Source: Nocardioides cremeus (GTDB lineage: Bacteria; Actinomycetota; Actinomycetes; Propionibacteriales; Nocardioidaceae). Taken from it: a DNA stretch of 64,000 bases. Positions 53,457 through 63,665 of the stretch are shown piece after piece. The stretch covers positions 1 through 64,000 of the forward strand of contig NZ_JAULSC010000002.1 in assembly GCF_030518195.1 (NCBI RefSeq). The letters run 5' to 3'. Below the pieces are notes generated by a model. That model searched no databases. It was given only the letters and a program-made list of their open reading frames with translations, and was not told where the DNA came from. Position 1 is the stretch's first letter. The number at the start of each line of letters is the position of its first letter. The translations under genes and the position numbers were made by a program.

Positions 53457-54719
53457 CTACGTCCGCCGGTGGAAACTGACCTGGTTGTCTCCGCCGACAT
53501 CCGCCTCGTACTCAGGATCGTGAATCCGCCGGTGGTGGTAGGGACACAACAAGCGTCCCCGGGCGAGGTCGGTGTGGCCGTGGCAGGACCAGGGGTCGTC
53601 GTGGTAGGCGTGGCACATCGCCGGCGGGGCGTCGCAGCCGCGGGCGGTGCAGCCACCGTCCCGGATGCCCATCGCGACCCGCTGGGCCGGGGTGAAGTAC
53701 CGCCTCGCCCGCCCCACGTCGAGCGGCTGGCTGCCACCGCCCAGCACGACGGGGACGACGCCGGCCTCGCACGCGAGGCGGCGTGCGGTCGCGGCGCTGA
53801 TCCGGTCGCCGGTGTCGAGCGTGGCGGCCGCCAGGCCGTCTTTCAGGGAGTCGAGGGTCATGGTCACCACGACGGTCGCGTTGACGCCACCGGCCTTGGG
53901 CAGCTCGTGGGGGTCGAGGCGTTCGACGAGCTCCACGAACGCGGCACCGAGTCGCTGCGCGGTCGGGCGGCGCGCCGGCACCGGCGCCTCGCTCTGCTCC
54001 TCCTGAGCCTCGCGGGTGGCGATCTGGTGCTTGGGGGCGGCGAAGGCGAGCAGGGCTCGCTCCAGCATCTGCCCGACGAGTAGCGGCACGGTGAAGGATC
54101 CCTTGATCCGGCCGTGGCCGTCCTCGCGCATCCGGAACACCGCGGACTTCTCCGCCTCGCGCTCCTCGCGGTCGAGCTGTTCGGCCTCCCACGCCTCGGC
54201 CACCTGGGGCGCGACCACCTCGAGGATCCGGCGGCCCAGCACCCGCAGGCCCTTGGCGTCGTGGACCTCCGCGAAGGCGACGAGCGCCTTGGTCGCCTGC
54301 TCCAGCACCGACGGGTCGAGGTCGTCGGGCAGCTCGTCCAGCGCGGTGCAGATCACCGACGCCTGCTCCGCGACCATCTCGCCACGACCGAGCGCCTCCC
54401 GCACCACGTCGTACCGACTTAGACCCGCAGCCAGGCGTACCTGGCGGAACGACTCCCGCTTCGTCGACCTCGTCGCGTTGGAGTGCCACACCGCAACCGA
54501 CGGCGACGCATTCGTCTCCGCCACCGCCACTGTCTCGGCATGCGACAACAGCTGCGAGCGCACCTCCACCAGCCGCGCCTCGGCCCGCGCGATCTCGACC
54601 AACGTCTGCGCAGTGGCCTCCTGGCTCATCGACCAGACCGGCACCTCTGCCACGTCGTCGAGCGCCGAGTGCACACGCGCGACAGCACCGCCGATGGGGT
54701 GCGCCGCGGTGGTGGCCAT
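53457..54719 (-). CDS. DUF222/HNH endonuclease-like protein
   Basis: This 420-residue paralogue of the gene at 29587 has the helical DUF222 part (TLVEIARAEARLVEVRSQLL, AEQASVICTALDELPDDLDP) and a C-terminal HNH (GIRDGGCTARGCDAPPAMCH ... DLARGRLLCPYHHRRIHDP). Role unsettled; a repeat element abuts its 3' side. Confidence 0.85.
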   Translation of the reverse strand: MATTAAHPIGGAVARVHSALDDVAEVPVWSMSQEATAQTLVEIARAEARLVEVRSQLLSHAETVAVAETNASPSVAVWHSNATRSTKRESFRQVRLAAGLSRYDVVREALGRGEMVAEQASVICTALDELPDDLDPSVLEQATKALVAFAEVHDAKGLRVLGRRILEVVAPQVAEAWEAEQLDREEREAEKSAVFRMREDGHGRIKGSFTVPLLVGQMLERALLAFAAPKHQIATREAQEEQSEAPVPARRPTAQRLGAAFVELVERLDPHELPKAGGVNATVVVTMTLDSLKDGLAAATLDTGDRISAATARRLACEAGVVPVVLGGGSQPLDVGRARRYFTPAQRVAMGIRDGGCTARGCDAPPAMCHAYHDDPWSCHGHTDLARGRLLCPYHHRRIHDPEYEADVGGDNQVSFHRRT

Positions 54720-54866
54720 GAGTGAAGTATCTCAGGGCCCACCGACAAAGCACCAGGTCAGAAGCCGTTTTCCACAGGCAGATCGAAAACTTTTTCGAGA
54801 TACTCAAGAGGGTGCAAAAGTGACTGCTCGATGGTGCGGAAGTGACTGCTCGGCCATGATGGGGCC

Positions 54867-55442
54867 ATGTCGAACGAGGCGCGCGCCGGGATGCTGCTGG
54901 TGGCCAGTCCCGCGCTGCTGGACCCCAACTTCGCCGACACCGTGATCCTGCTGCTCGACGCCGACGACGAGGGTGCGCTCGGGGTGGTGCTGAACCGACC
55001 GACGCCCGTGCCGGTGGCGGAGGTGCTGGCCGACTGGAGCCCGGTGGTCGCCGAGCCCGACGTGCTCTTCCAGGGCGGCCCGGTCAGCACCGAGGGCGCG
55101 CTGGCGGTGGCCCACCTGGCCGGCGCCGCGCCGGGCGTCGAGCCGGCCCCAGCGCCCGGCTACCGACCGCTGACCCCGACCCTGGGCCTGGTCGACCTCG
55201 ACACCCCGGTCGAGCTGCTCGCCGGCCACCTCGACGCGCTGCGGATCTTCGCGGGCTACGCCGGCTGGGGCGCCGGCCAGCTCGACGACGAGATCGCCGA
55301 GGGCAGCTGGTACGTCGTGCCCGCCCACGACGACGACGTGTTCCGCGAGGAGACCACCGAGCTGCGCCGCGAGGTGATGCGCCGCCAGCCCGGCGAGCTG
55401 GCCTGGCACTCCACCCGCCCGGCCGATCCCGACCTGAACTGA
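54867..55442 (+). CDS. YqgE/AlgH-family protein
   Basis: The 191-residue protein has GMLLVASPALLDPNFADTVI, LLLDADDEGALGVVLNRPTP, LFQGGPVSTEGALAVAHLAG and FAGYAGWGAGQLDDEIAEGS, all family marks. YqgE-type proteins are widespread; the function is not settled. Single gene. Confidence 0.92.
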   Translation: MSNEARAGMLLVASPALLDPNFADTVILLLDADDEGALGVVLNRPTPVPVAEVLADWSPVVAEPDVLFQGGPVSTEGALAVAHLAGAAPGVEPAPAPGYRPLTPTLGLVDLDTPVELLAGHLDALRIFAGYAGWGAGQLDDEIAEGSWYVVPAHDDDVFREETTELRREVMRRQPGELAWHSTRPADPDLN

Positions 55443-55470
55443 ACGGCCTTCTCGCGTAGGGTGGTCTCTC

Positions 55471-55758
55471 GTGAGCAGCTTCGGATTCGGGACCGGCACC
55501 GCCGTCGAGGAGGACCTCCGGCAGGACCGTCGCACGGTCCCGACCGACGAGGGCGACCACGAGCGCTTCTCGCACTACGTCGACAAGGACAAGCTGACCG
55601 AGGCGATGGTGATGGGCACGCCCGTCATCGCCCTGTGCGGCAAGGTCTGGGTGCCCAGCCGCTCCCCGGAGAAGTTCCCGGTCTGCCCCGACTGCAAGGA
55701 AGTGTGGGACTCCTTCAACGACGGCGGCTCCGGCGGCTCTGGCGGTTCCGACGCGTGA
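55471..55758 (+). CDS. DUF3039 protein
   Basis: The 95-residue protein has DERFSHYVDKDKLTEAMVMG-type sequence, then CGKVWVPSRSPEKFPVCPDC, a rubredoxin-like Cys set, and a Gly/Ser tail. Function unknown; actinobacteria-specific. Its stop overlaps the helicase GTG (GTGA), so they are co-translated. Confidence 0.9.
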   Translation: MSSFGFGTGTAVEEDLRQDRRTVPTDEGDHERFSHYVDKDKLTEAMVMGTPVIALCGKVWVPSRSPEKFPVCPDCKEVWDSFNDGGSGGSGGSDA

Positions 55759-57581
55759 CGGGCTCCCACCAGCCGGACCTCCCCCTCGACGACGGGTCCG
55801 GCCCCTCGCTGACGCCCGCGCTGCCCCCGGCCTGGCCCGAGCGCGCCGCGTGGGGCACGGCCCCCTCGCTGCGCGCCTGGCAGCAGGCGGCGATGGAGAA
55901 GTACTTCTCCGAGCAGCCCCGCGACTTCCTCGCCGTGGCCACGCCCGGCGCCGGCAAGACCACCTTCGCGCTCTCGGTGGCCGCCGAGCTGCTGGGACGC
56001 CGGCTCATCGACCGGGTCACGGTCGTGGCGCCGACCGAGCACCTCAAGACCCAGTGGGCGCAGGCCGCCGAGCGCGCCGGCATCCCCATCGACCCGACGT
56101 ACGCCGCCGGCAAGGGCCGCACCTCGCAGGACTACGTCGGCATCGCGGTCACCTACGCCGGCGTGGCGGTCAACCCGCTGGCGATGCGGATCCGCACCGA
56201 GCGGTTCAAGACCCTGGTCATCCTCGACGAGGTGCACCACGCCGGTGACGCGCTCTCCTGGGGCGAGGGGGTCCGCGAGGCGTTCGAGCCGGCCGCGCGG
56301 CGCCTGGCCCTGACCGGCACGCCGTTCCGCTCCGACGTCAACCCCATCCCGTTCGTCAGCTACGCCCCCGGCCCCGACGGCATCCCGCGCTCGGCGGCCG
56401 ACTTCACCTACGGCTACTCCCACGCGCTGGCCGACCACGTGGTCCGCCCCGTGCTCTTCCTGGCCTACTCGGGCGAGATGAACTGGCGCACCCGTGCCGG
56501 CGACGAGGTCGCCGCGCGCCTGGGCGAGCCGCTGACCAAGGACCTGACCAACCAGGCGCTGCGCACCGCCCTCGACCCGGAGGGCTCCTGGATCCCCTCG
56601 GTGCTCGCCGCGGCCGACAAGCGGCTCTCCGAGGTACGCCGCCACGTGCCCGACGCCGGCGGACTGGTGATCGCCACCGACCAGGACAGCGCCCGCTCCT
56701 ACGCCAAGACGCTGCGCAAGATCACCGGCGAGGCCGCCACCGTAGTGCTCTCCGACGAGAAGGCGGCCTCGAAGAAGATCAGCGCCTTCGCCGCCGACGA
56801 CTCCCGCTGGATGGTCGCGGTCCGGATGGTCTCCGAGGGCGTCGACGTGCCCCGCCTGGCCGTCGGCGTGTGGGCCACCACCACCTCGACCCCGCTGTTC
56901 TTCGCCCAGGCGGTCGGGCGCTTCGTGCGGGCCCGGACCCGCGGCGAGATCGCCTCGATCTTCCTGCCCTCGGTGCCGCGCCTGCTCTCCTTCGCCTCCG
57001 AGATGGAGGTCGAGCGCGACCACGTGCTGGGCCGCAAGGTCACCGACGAGGACGACATCTTCGCCGCCGAGGACGACCTGCTGGCCCAGGCCAACGCGAG
57101 CGAGTCGGCCTCCTCGGAGGAGCAGTCGCTGTCGTTCGAGGCGATCGGCTCCGAGGCGCGCTTCGACCACGTGCTCTACGACGGCGCCACCTTCGGCCAC
57201 GAGGGGGAGGTGCAGGTCGGCTCCGAGGAGGAGATGGACTTCCTGGGCATCCCCGGGCTGCTCGAGCCCGGCCAGATGCGCGACCTGCTGCGCCAGCGCC
57301 AGTCCGACCGGGCGCGCAAGCAGAAGCCCGTGACCCCCGCGGCCGCGACCGCGGCCCCCAGCGTGGAGCAGGTCTCCACCCACGAGCAGCTGGCGGTGCT
57401 GCGCCGCGAGCTCAACGGCCTGGTCGCCGCGTGGTTCCACCGCACCGGCCAGGCCCACGGCATCACCCACGCCGCGCTGCGCAAGGAGTGCGGCGGACCG
57501 GCCGCGGCCATCGCCAACGCCGAGCAGCTGCGCGCGCGCATCGACCGGGTGCGCGAGTGGGCGGCCCGCAAGTCGGGCTGA
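55755..57581 (+). CDS. DEAD/DEAH-box superfamily II helicase
   Basis: The 608-residue protein has LRAWQQAAMEKYF (Q-like), AVATPGAGKTTFAL (motif I), LVILDEVHHAGDALSW (DEVH, motif II), LALTGTPFRSD (motif III), MVSEGVDVPRLAVGVWATTT and FAQAVGRFVRARTRGEIASI (motifs V-VI). A C-terminal extension (about 200 residues) is acidic then basic and lacks a known domain. The DUF3039-helicase pairing is conserved in actinobacteria; substrate unknown. GTG start. Confidence 0.92.
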   Translation: MTGSHQPDLPLDDGSGPSLTPALPPAWPERAAWGTAPSLRAWQQAAMEKYFSEQPRDFLAVATPGAGKTTFALSVAAELLGRRLIDRVTVVAPTEHLKTQWAQAAERAGIPIDPTYAAGKGRTSQDYVGIAVTYAGVAVNPLAMRIRTERFKTLVILDEVHHAGDALSWGEGVREAFEPAARRLALTGTPFRSDVNPIPFVSYAPGPDGIPRSAADFTYGYSHALADHVVRPVLFLAYSGEMNWRTRAGDEVAARLGEPLTKDLTNQALRTALDPEGSWIPSVLAAADKRLSEVRRHVPDAGGLVIATDQDSARSYAKTLRKITGEAATVVLSDEKAASKKISAFAADDSRWMVAVRMVSEGVDVPRLAVGVWATTTSTPLFFAQAVGRFVRARTRGEIASIFLPSVPRLLSFASEMEVERDHVLGRKVTDEDDIFAAEDDLLAQANASESASSEEQSLSFEAIGSEARFDHVLYDGATFGHEGEVQVGSEEEMDFLGIPGLLEPGQMRDLLRQRQSDRARKQKPVTPAAATAAPSVEQVSTHEQLAVLRRELNGLVAAWFHRTGQAHGITHAALRKECGGPAAAIANAEQLRARIDRVREWAARKSG

Positions 57582-57612
57582 GCCGGCCGGCCGCACGCCC
57601 TAGACTCCAGCT

Positions 57613-58263
57613 GTGCCGGCCGAGACCTCCCAGACCCTCGACCGCGGGCTGCTGGTCCTCGAGACGCTCGCCGGCTCGGCCGGCGGGCTGACCGTCACCG
57701 AGCTCGCCACCAAGCTGGGCGTCAACCGCACCGTGGTGTACCGGCTCGTGGCCACCCTCGAGCAGCACAGGCTCGTACGCCGCGACGCCCGCGGCCGCCT
57801 GCACGTCGGCCTCGGCGTGCTGCACCTGGCCTCGGCCGTGCAGCCGGTGCTGCGCGACCTGGCCGGGCCGGTGCTGCGCCGCCTCGCCGAGACCGTGGGC
57901 TGCACCGCGCACCTGACCGTCGCCGAGGGCGCCGAGGCGCTCGCCGTCGCCGTGGTCGAGCCGTCGTGGACCGACTTCCACGTCGGCTACCGCGTCGGCA
58001 CCCGGCACCCCCTGGCCCAGGGCGCCGCGGGCCGGGCCGTGCTGCTGGCGCGCCGGGGGCGTGCGGGTGCGGCGTACTCGGTGACGGAGGGCGAGCTGCA
58101 GACCGGCGCCCGCGGCCTGGCCGCGCCCGTGCGCGACGTCGACGGGCTCGAGGCCAGCGTCGGCATCGTCACGCTCGGCGTCCTCGACGAGCGCACGGTC
58201 AGCCAGGCGGTCATCGCCGCCGCCGACGAGGTCGCGGCGCTGCTCTCGGGCCGCGAGGGCTGA
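57613..58263 (+). CDS. IclR-family regulator
   Basis: The 216-residue protein has a winged helix (TLDRGLLVLETLAGSAGGLT, VTELATKLGVNRTVVYRLVA) and an IclR ligand domain (GLGVLHLASAVQPVLRDLAG, HPLAQGAAGRAVLLARRG), somewhat short at the C-terminus. It is 31 bp after the helicase; adjacent to the tyrosine-catabolism gene hppD and its Lrp regulator, to which it may relate. Confidence 0.87.
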   Translation: MPAETSQTLDRGLLVLETLAGSAGGLTVTELATKLGVNRTVVYRLVATLEQHRLVRRDARGRLHVGLGVLHLASAVQPVLRDLAGPVLRRLAETVGCTAHLTVAEGAEALAVAVVEPSWTDFHVGYRVGTRHPLAQGAAGRAVLLARRGRAGAAYSVTEGELQTGARGLAAPVRDVDGLEASVGIVTLGVLDERTVSQAVIAAADEVAALLSGREG

Positions 58264-60120
<1,857 letters not shown>

Positions 60121-60262
60121 GCGGTCTGTCGGTGGTGGGTGGCCGGTGGGCGCTCGCCGGGGTGATCCGGATCACCACCCGCGACACCCATCCGTTCCCG
60201 TCGGGCCCCGCGAACCCCCTGTGTACGAAGCAACAGTCTCGACACAGACAGGGAGAGCACCC

Positions 60263-60991
60263 ATGCGCTCGACCACCAGCACCCACCGCACCACCGGCAC
60301 CCGTCGCGTCCGTCGCGTCGTGGGGGGCCTCGCGGCGACCGCGCTGGTCGCCCTGCCGCTCACCGCCTGCGGCACCGAGGAGGACGCCGGTGACGCCGCA
60401 GCCGCGGCCACCACCTCCGAGTCCTCCGAGTCCTCCGAGGCCGGTGCGCCCGAGCCCGTCGCGGCCATCGAGTCGCTCACCGGCGAGGACACCCAGATCA
60501 CCCTCGACCAGGGCTTCCTCGACGCACTGACCCAGCTCAAGCTGCAGCCGGGCACGATCGGGGAGGCGACCCTCGAGGGCGCCGAGCTCAGCTTCCCGAT
60601 CACCGGCGGCAACGTGACCGTCTTCGAGCCGGGCGCCGTGTCGCCGTACGTCATCGGCCAGCTGCAGCACGTCTCCTCCGGGCTCTCGCTGAGCGCCGGC
60701 GACACCACCGTGCAGCTCGAGAACCTCAACGTCGACCCGGGCGTCTCCCGCGTCTACGGCGACGTCCTGGTCAACGGCAAGGTCGCCGTCGAGAGCGCGT
60801 TCCTCTTCCAGCTCGACGGTCGCACGCTCAACCCCCTCGAGGTCCAGGGCGACCAGGCGATCCTCGAGGGCACCGAGGTCAAGATCTCGGAGCCCGCCGC
60901 CGGGCTGCTGAACGACACGTTCGGCACCGACGCGGTCGAGGCCGGCCTGCTCGTCGGCATCGCGGAGATCACGGTCGACCTGCCCGCCTGA
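60263..60991 (+). CDS. Lipoprotein of a tandem paralogous pair (first)
   Basis: The 242-residue protein has a lipobox (ALVALPLTACGTE), a Ser/Ala/Glu-rich linker and a domain reading ITLDQGFLDALTQLKLQPGT, FPITGGNVTVFEPGAVSPYV, IGQLQHVSSGLSLSAG and NVDPGVSRVYGDVLVNG. The second gene repeats this domain closely. Function unknown. ATG 60263 follows GGGAGAG. Confidence 0.8.
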   Translation: MRSTTSTHRTTGTRRVRRVVGGLAATALVALPLTACGTEEDAGDAAAAATTSESSESSEAGAPEPVAAIESLTGEDTQITLDQGFLDALTQLKLQPGTIGEATLEGAELSFPITGGNVTVFEPGAVSPYVIGQLQHVSSGLSLSAGDTTVQLENLNVDPGVSRVYGDVLVNGKVAVESAFLFQLDGRTLNPLEVQGDQAILEGTEVKISEPAAGLLNDTFGTDAVEAGLLVGIAEITVDLPA

Positions 60992-61012
60992 GCGGCTCGA
61001 CCCATCCGGGAG

Positions 61013-61043
61013 GGGGGACGGTGACGAACAGTCACCGTCCCCC
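61013..61043 (+). terminator. Terminator between the lipoprotein paralogues
   Basis: A perfect 13-bp stem, GGGGGACGGTGAC / GTCACCGTCCCCC, with loop GAACA, is followed by TTGCTCC. The two paralogues are thus probably separate transcripts. Confidence 0.8.
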
Positions 61044-61068
61044 TTGCTCCCTCCGAACGGATCCCGTC

Positions 61069-61740
61069 ATGGCCCTGCGCCCGCCCTCCCGTCACCTGCG
61101 CCGGCTCGCCGCCGGCGCCGCCGTGCTCGCCCTAGCCCTGCCGCTGTCGGCCTGCGGCGACGACGCCGATGCCTCGAGCGATGCCCCGCCGCAGCCCGTC
61201 GCCGAGATCGCCGCCGTCAAGGGCAAGAACACCGCCATCAAGCTCGACAAGGGCTTCACCGACGCGCTCGGCTCGCTGGGCCTGACGCCCGGCGTCACCG
61301 GTGGCGCCAAGCTGGTCAAGGGCTCGCTGGTCTTCCCGATCAGCGGCGGCAACGTCTCGGTCTTCACCCCGGGCGAGGTCTCGCCGTACGTCATCGGCCA
61401 GCTGCAGCACGAGGGCTCGGGGCTCACCCTGGCCGCCGGCGGCACGACCGTGCGGCTGAGCAACTTCAACGTCGACCCCGGCGTGTCCCGGGTGTACGGC
61501 GACGTGGCCGTCAACGGCCAGACCGCCGTCACCAGCGCCTACCTCTTCCGGCTCGACGGCCGCACGCTGAACGAGCTCGCCACCATCAAGGACGGCAAGT
61601 TCGCGGTGCTCGAGGGCACCAAGGTCTTCATCTCCGACGTGGCCGCCGGCCTGCTCAACGACACCTACGGCACCAAGGCGGTCACCGACCAGCTGCTCGT
61701 CGGCATCGCCAAGATCACCGTCAACACCAAGTCCGGCTGA
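61069..61740 (+). CDS. Lipoprotein of a tandem paralogous pair (second)
   Basis: The 223-residue paralogue has a lipobox (LALPLSACGDD) and the same domain: IKLDKGFTDALGSLGLTPGV, FPISGGNVSVFTPGEVSPYV, IGQLQHEGSGLTLAAG and NVDPGVSRVYGDVAVNG. The linker is shorter than in the first copy. ATG 61069 is used; the GTG at 61021 lies in the terminator. Confidence 0.8.
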   Translation: MALRPPSRHLRRLAAGAAVLALALPLSACGDDADASSDAPPQPVAEIAAVKGKNTAIKLDKGFTDALGSLGLTPGVTGGAKLVKGSLVFPISGGNVSVFTPGEVSPYVIGQLQHEGSGLTLAAGGTTVRLSNFNVDPGVSRVYGDVAVNGQTAVTSAYLFRLDGRTLNELATIKDGKFAVLEGTKVFISDVAAGLLNDTYGTKAVTDQLLVGIAKITVNTKSG

Positions 61741-61793
61741 CAACCGGGCTGGGGCTGCCGCTCCAGGGGTGATCGTCGGGCAGGATCGCGGGC

Positions 61794-62324
61794 ATGAGCA
61801 CCCGCATCGCGTTCCTGCGCGCCATCAACCTCGGGGCCAAGCGGAAGTTCCCGCGCGACGACGTGGTGGCCGCGGTCGAGGGCGCCGGCTTCACCGGCGT
61901 GCTGACCCACCTCAACACCGGCAACGTGCGGCTGGAGACCTCGATGCGCTCCACCGCCCGCATCGAGGCCGCCCTGGAGGCGGCGTTCCTGGCCGACCGC
62001 GGCTTCGAGGTCCCCACGCTCGTGCTCACCCCCGACGAGCTGCGCGAGGTTGACGCCGCCGCCACGGCGATCGAGCACGACGGCCACCACTACGTCGCGC
62101 TGCTGCGCGAACGCCCCGCACCCGAGGCGCTCGCGGCGCTGCAGGCCCGGGCGGGGGAGGGGGAGCGGGTGGTCCTCGGTGGCCGCGCCGTGCACCTGCT
62201 CGTCGGCGCCGACGGCGTGCACGGCATGCGGCTCGGCAACAACCTCGTCGAGAAGGTGCTGGGCACGGTCGCCACCACCCGCAACCCCACCGTGCTGCGC
62301 ACGCTCGTCGAGCGCTGGTGCTGA
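61794..62324 (+). CDS. DUF1697 protein
   Basis: The 176-residue protein has IAFLRAINLGAKRKFPRDDV, VEGAGFTGVLTHLNTGNVRL and GFEVPTLVLTPDELREVD, marks of DUF1697. Function unknown. It is convergent with the MFS transporter. Confidence 0.88.
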   Translation: MSTRIAFLRAINLGAKRKFPRDDVVAAVEGAGFTGVLTHLNTGNVRLETSMRSTARIEAALEAAFLADRGFEVPTLVLTPDELREVDAAATAIEHDGHHYVALLRERPAPEALAALQARAGEGERVVLGGRAVHLLVGADGVHGMRLGNNLVEKVLGTVATTRNPTVLRTLVERWC

Positions 62325-62345
62325 CACGGCGACGTCTTCGCCGTT

Positions 62346-62402
62346 CGAGTGACCCGCCAGGCACGCCCGGGCCACCTCAGGAGGTGCCTGGGGGGTCACT
62401 CG
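62346..62402. terminator. Bidirectional terminator
   Basis: CGAGTGACCC / GGGTCACTCG and, inside, CCAGGCAC / GTGCCTGG form an 18-bp stem with single-base bulges, between the convergent DUF1697 and MFS genes. Confidence 0.75.
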
Positions 62403-62420
62403 ACCCGGCGGATCCCTGGG

Positions 62421-63665
62421 TCAGGCGGAGGCCATGGGGGCGCCCTGCGCCTGCGGCTCGCGCGGCAGGTCACGGACGCTGCGCGAGAGCAGGGTCAGCA
62501 GGGCGACCGCCGTCAGCAGCAGACCGGCCACCAGCATCACCCGCTGCAGCCCGAAGGCGACCGCGAGCGGCCCGGCCAGCAGCTGGCCCAAGGGGATCGC
62601 TGCGAACGACCCGAGCGCGTCGTAGGAGAAGGCCCGAGACAGCATGTCGGGCGGCACGTTCTCCTGCATCGCCAGGTTCCACGCCAGCTCGAAGACGCCG
62701 ATGCCGGCCCCGGCGCCGAGCGCGGCCAGCAGCGCGATGCCCAGGTCGTCGGTGAGACCGAGAGCGATGAGCGGGGCGCCGTACGCCGCCGTGCCGAGCA
62801 TGCCCCAGAAGAGGGGGCGCTCCAGCCGCACCCGCAGCAGCACCAGCCCGGCCACCAGCAGCCCGAGGGCCTCGGCCGACAGGATGAGCCCCCAGCCGCG
62901 CTCGCCGAGCGCGGAGCCCTTGGCCAGGGCCGGACCGAGGGTGAAGAAGCCGCCCTGGTGGACCGCGCAGATCATGCTGAAGGCCAGCACGACCACCCAC
63001 AGCCAGGGCGTGGTGCGGAAGTAGGTCCACCCCTCGCGCAGGTCGACGAGGGCCGACGAGCCGGCCGCGCGCACCGGGCGGGGCAGGCGGATGCGCGAGA
63101 GCAGCGCCGCGGCGCCCAGGTAGGTCACGCCGTCGACCCCCAGTGCCCAGCCGGGCCCGACGCCGACCACGAGCAGGCTCGACACCGTCGGGCCGACGAC
63201 TGCCAGGCCGCCGCCGGCCATCGAGACCAGCACGTTGGCCGGTTGCAGCTGGTCGCGTGGCACCAGCTGGGGCAGTACTCCTGCCAGCGCCGGCAGGGCG
63301 GCTGCGGCCGCGACGCCGTTGACCGCGGTGAGCAGCACGACGTGCCAGATCTGGGCCTCGCCGGTGATGACGAGCGCTGCGATGGTGAGCTGGCTGAGCC
63401 CGGCCACGACGTTGGAGCTCTGGATGACGAGGGTGCGTCCGAACCGGTCGGCCAGCACGCCGCCGACGAGCAGGAAGACCACCATCGGGATGCTGTGCGC
63501 GGCCAGCACCACGCCCAGGGCGGTGGGGGAGTCGCTGATCTGCAGCACCGCGAAGGCCAGCGCGACCGGCGCCATCAGGGCGCCCATCAGGTTGACGACG
63601 CGGGAGGCGAAGTAGAGGCGGAAGTTGCGCTCGCCCAGCGGTGCCAGCGCGCCGGTGCTGCTCAT
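62421..63665 (-). CDS. MFS transporter
   Basis: The 414-residue protein has about 12 membrane segments and MFS-type loops (LADRFGRTLVIQSSNVVAGL, GVLPQLVPRDQLQPANVLVS, GAGAGIGVFELAWNLAMQEN). This is the EntS/NreB-like efflux pattern (MFS_3). Substrate unknown. Its ATG overlaps the stop of the upstream ArsR-like gene (ATGA), so the pair is co-translated and probably co-regulated. Confidence 0.9.
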   Translation of the reverse strand: MSSTGALAPLGERNFRLYFASRVVNLMGALMAPVALAFAVLQISDSPTALGVVLAAHSIPMVVFLLVGGVLADRFGRTLVIQSSNVVAGLSQLTIAALVITGEAQIWHVVLLTAVNGVAAAAALPALAGVLPQLVPRDQLQPANVLVSMAGGGLAVVGPTVSSLLVVGVGPGWALGVDGVTYLGAAALLSRIRLPRPVRAAGSSALVDLREGWTYFRTTPWLWVVVLAFSMICAVHQGGFFTLGPALAKGSALGERGWGLILSAEALGLLVAGLVLLRVRLERPLFWGMLGTAAYGAPLIALGLTDDLGIALLAALGAGAGIGVFELAWNLAMQENVPPDMLSRAFSYDALGSFAAIPLGQLLAGPLAVAFGLQRVMLVAGLLLTAVALLTLLSRSVRDLPREPQAQGAPMASA

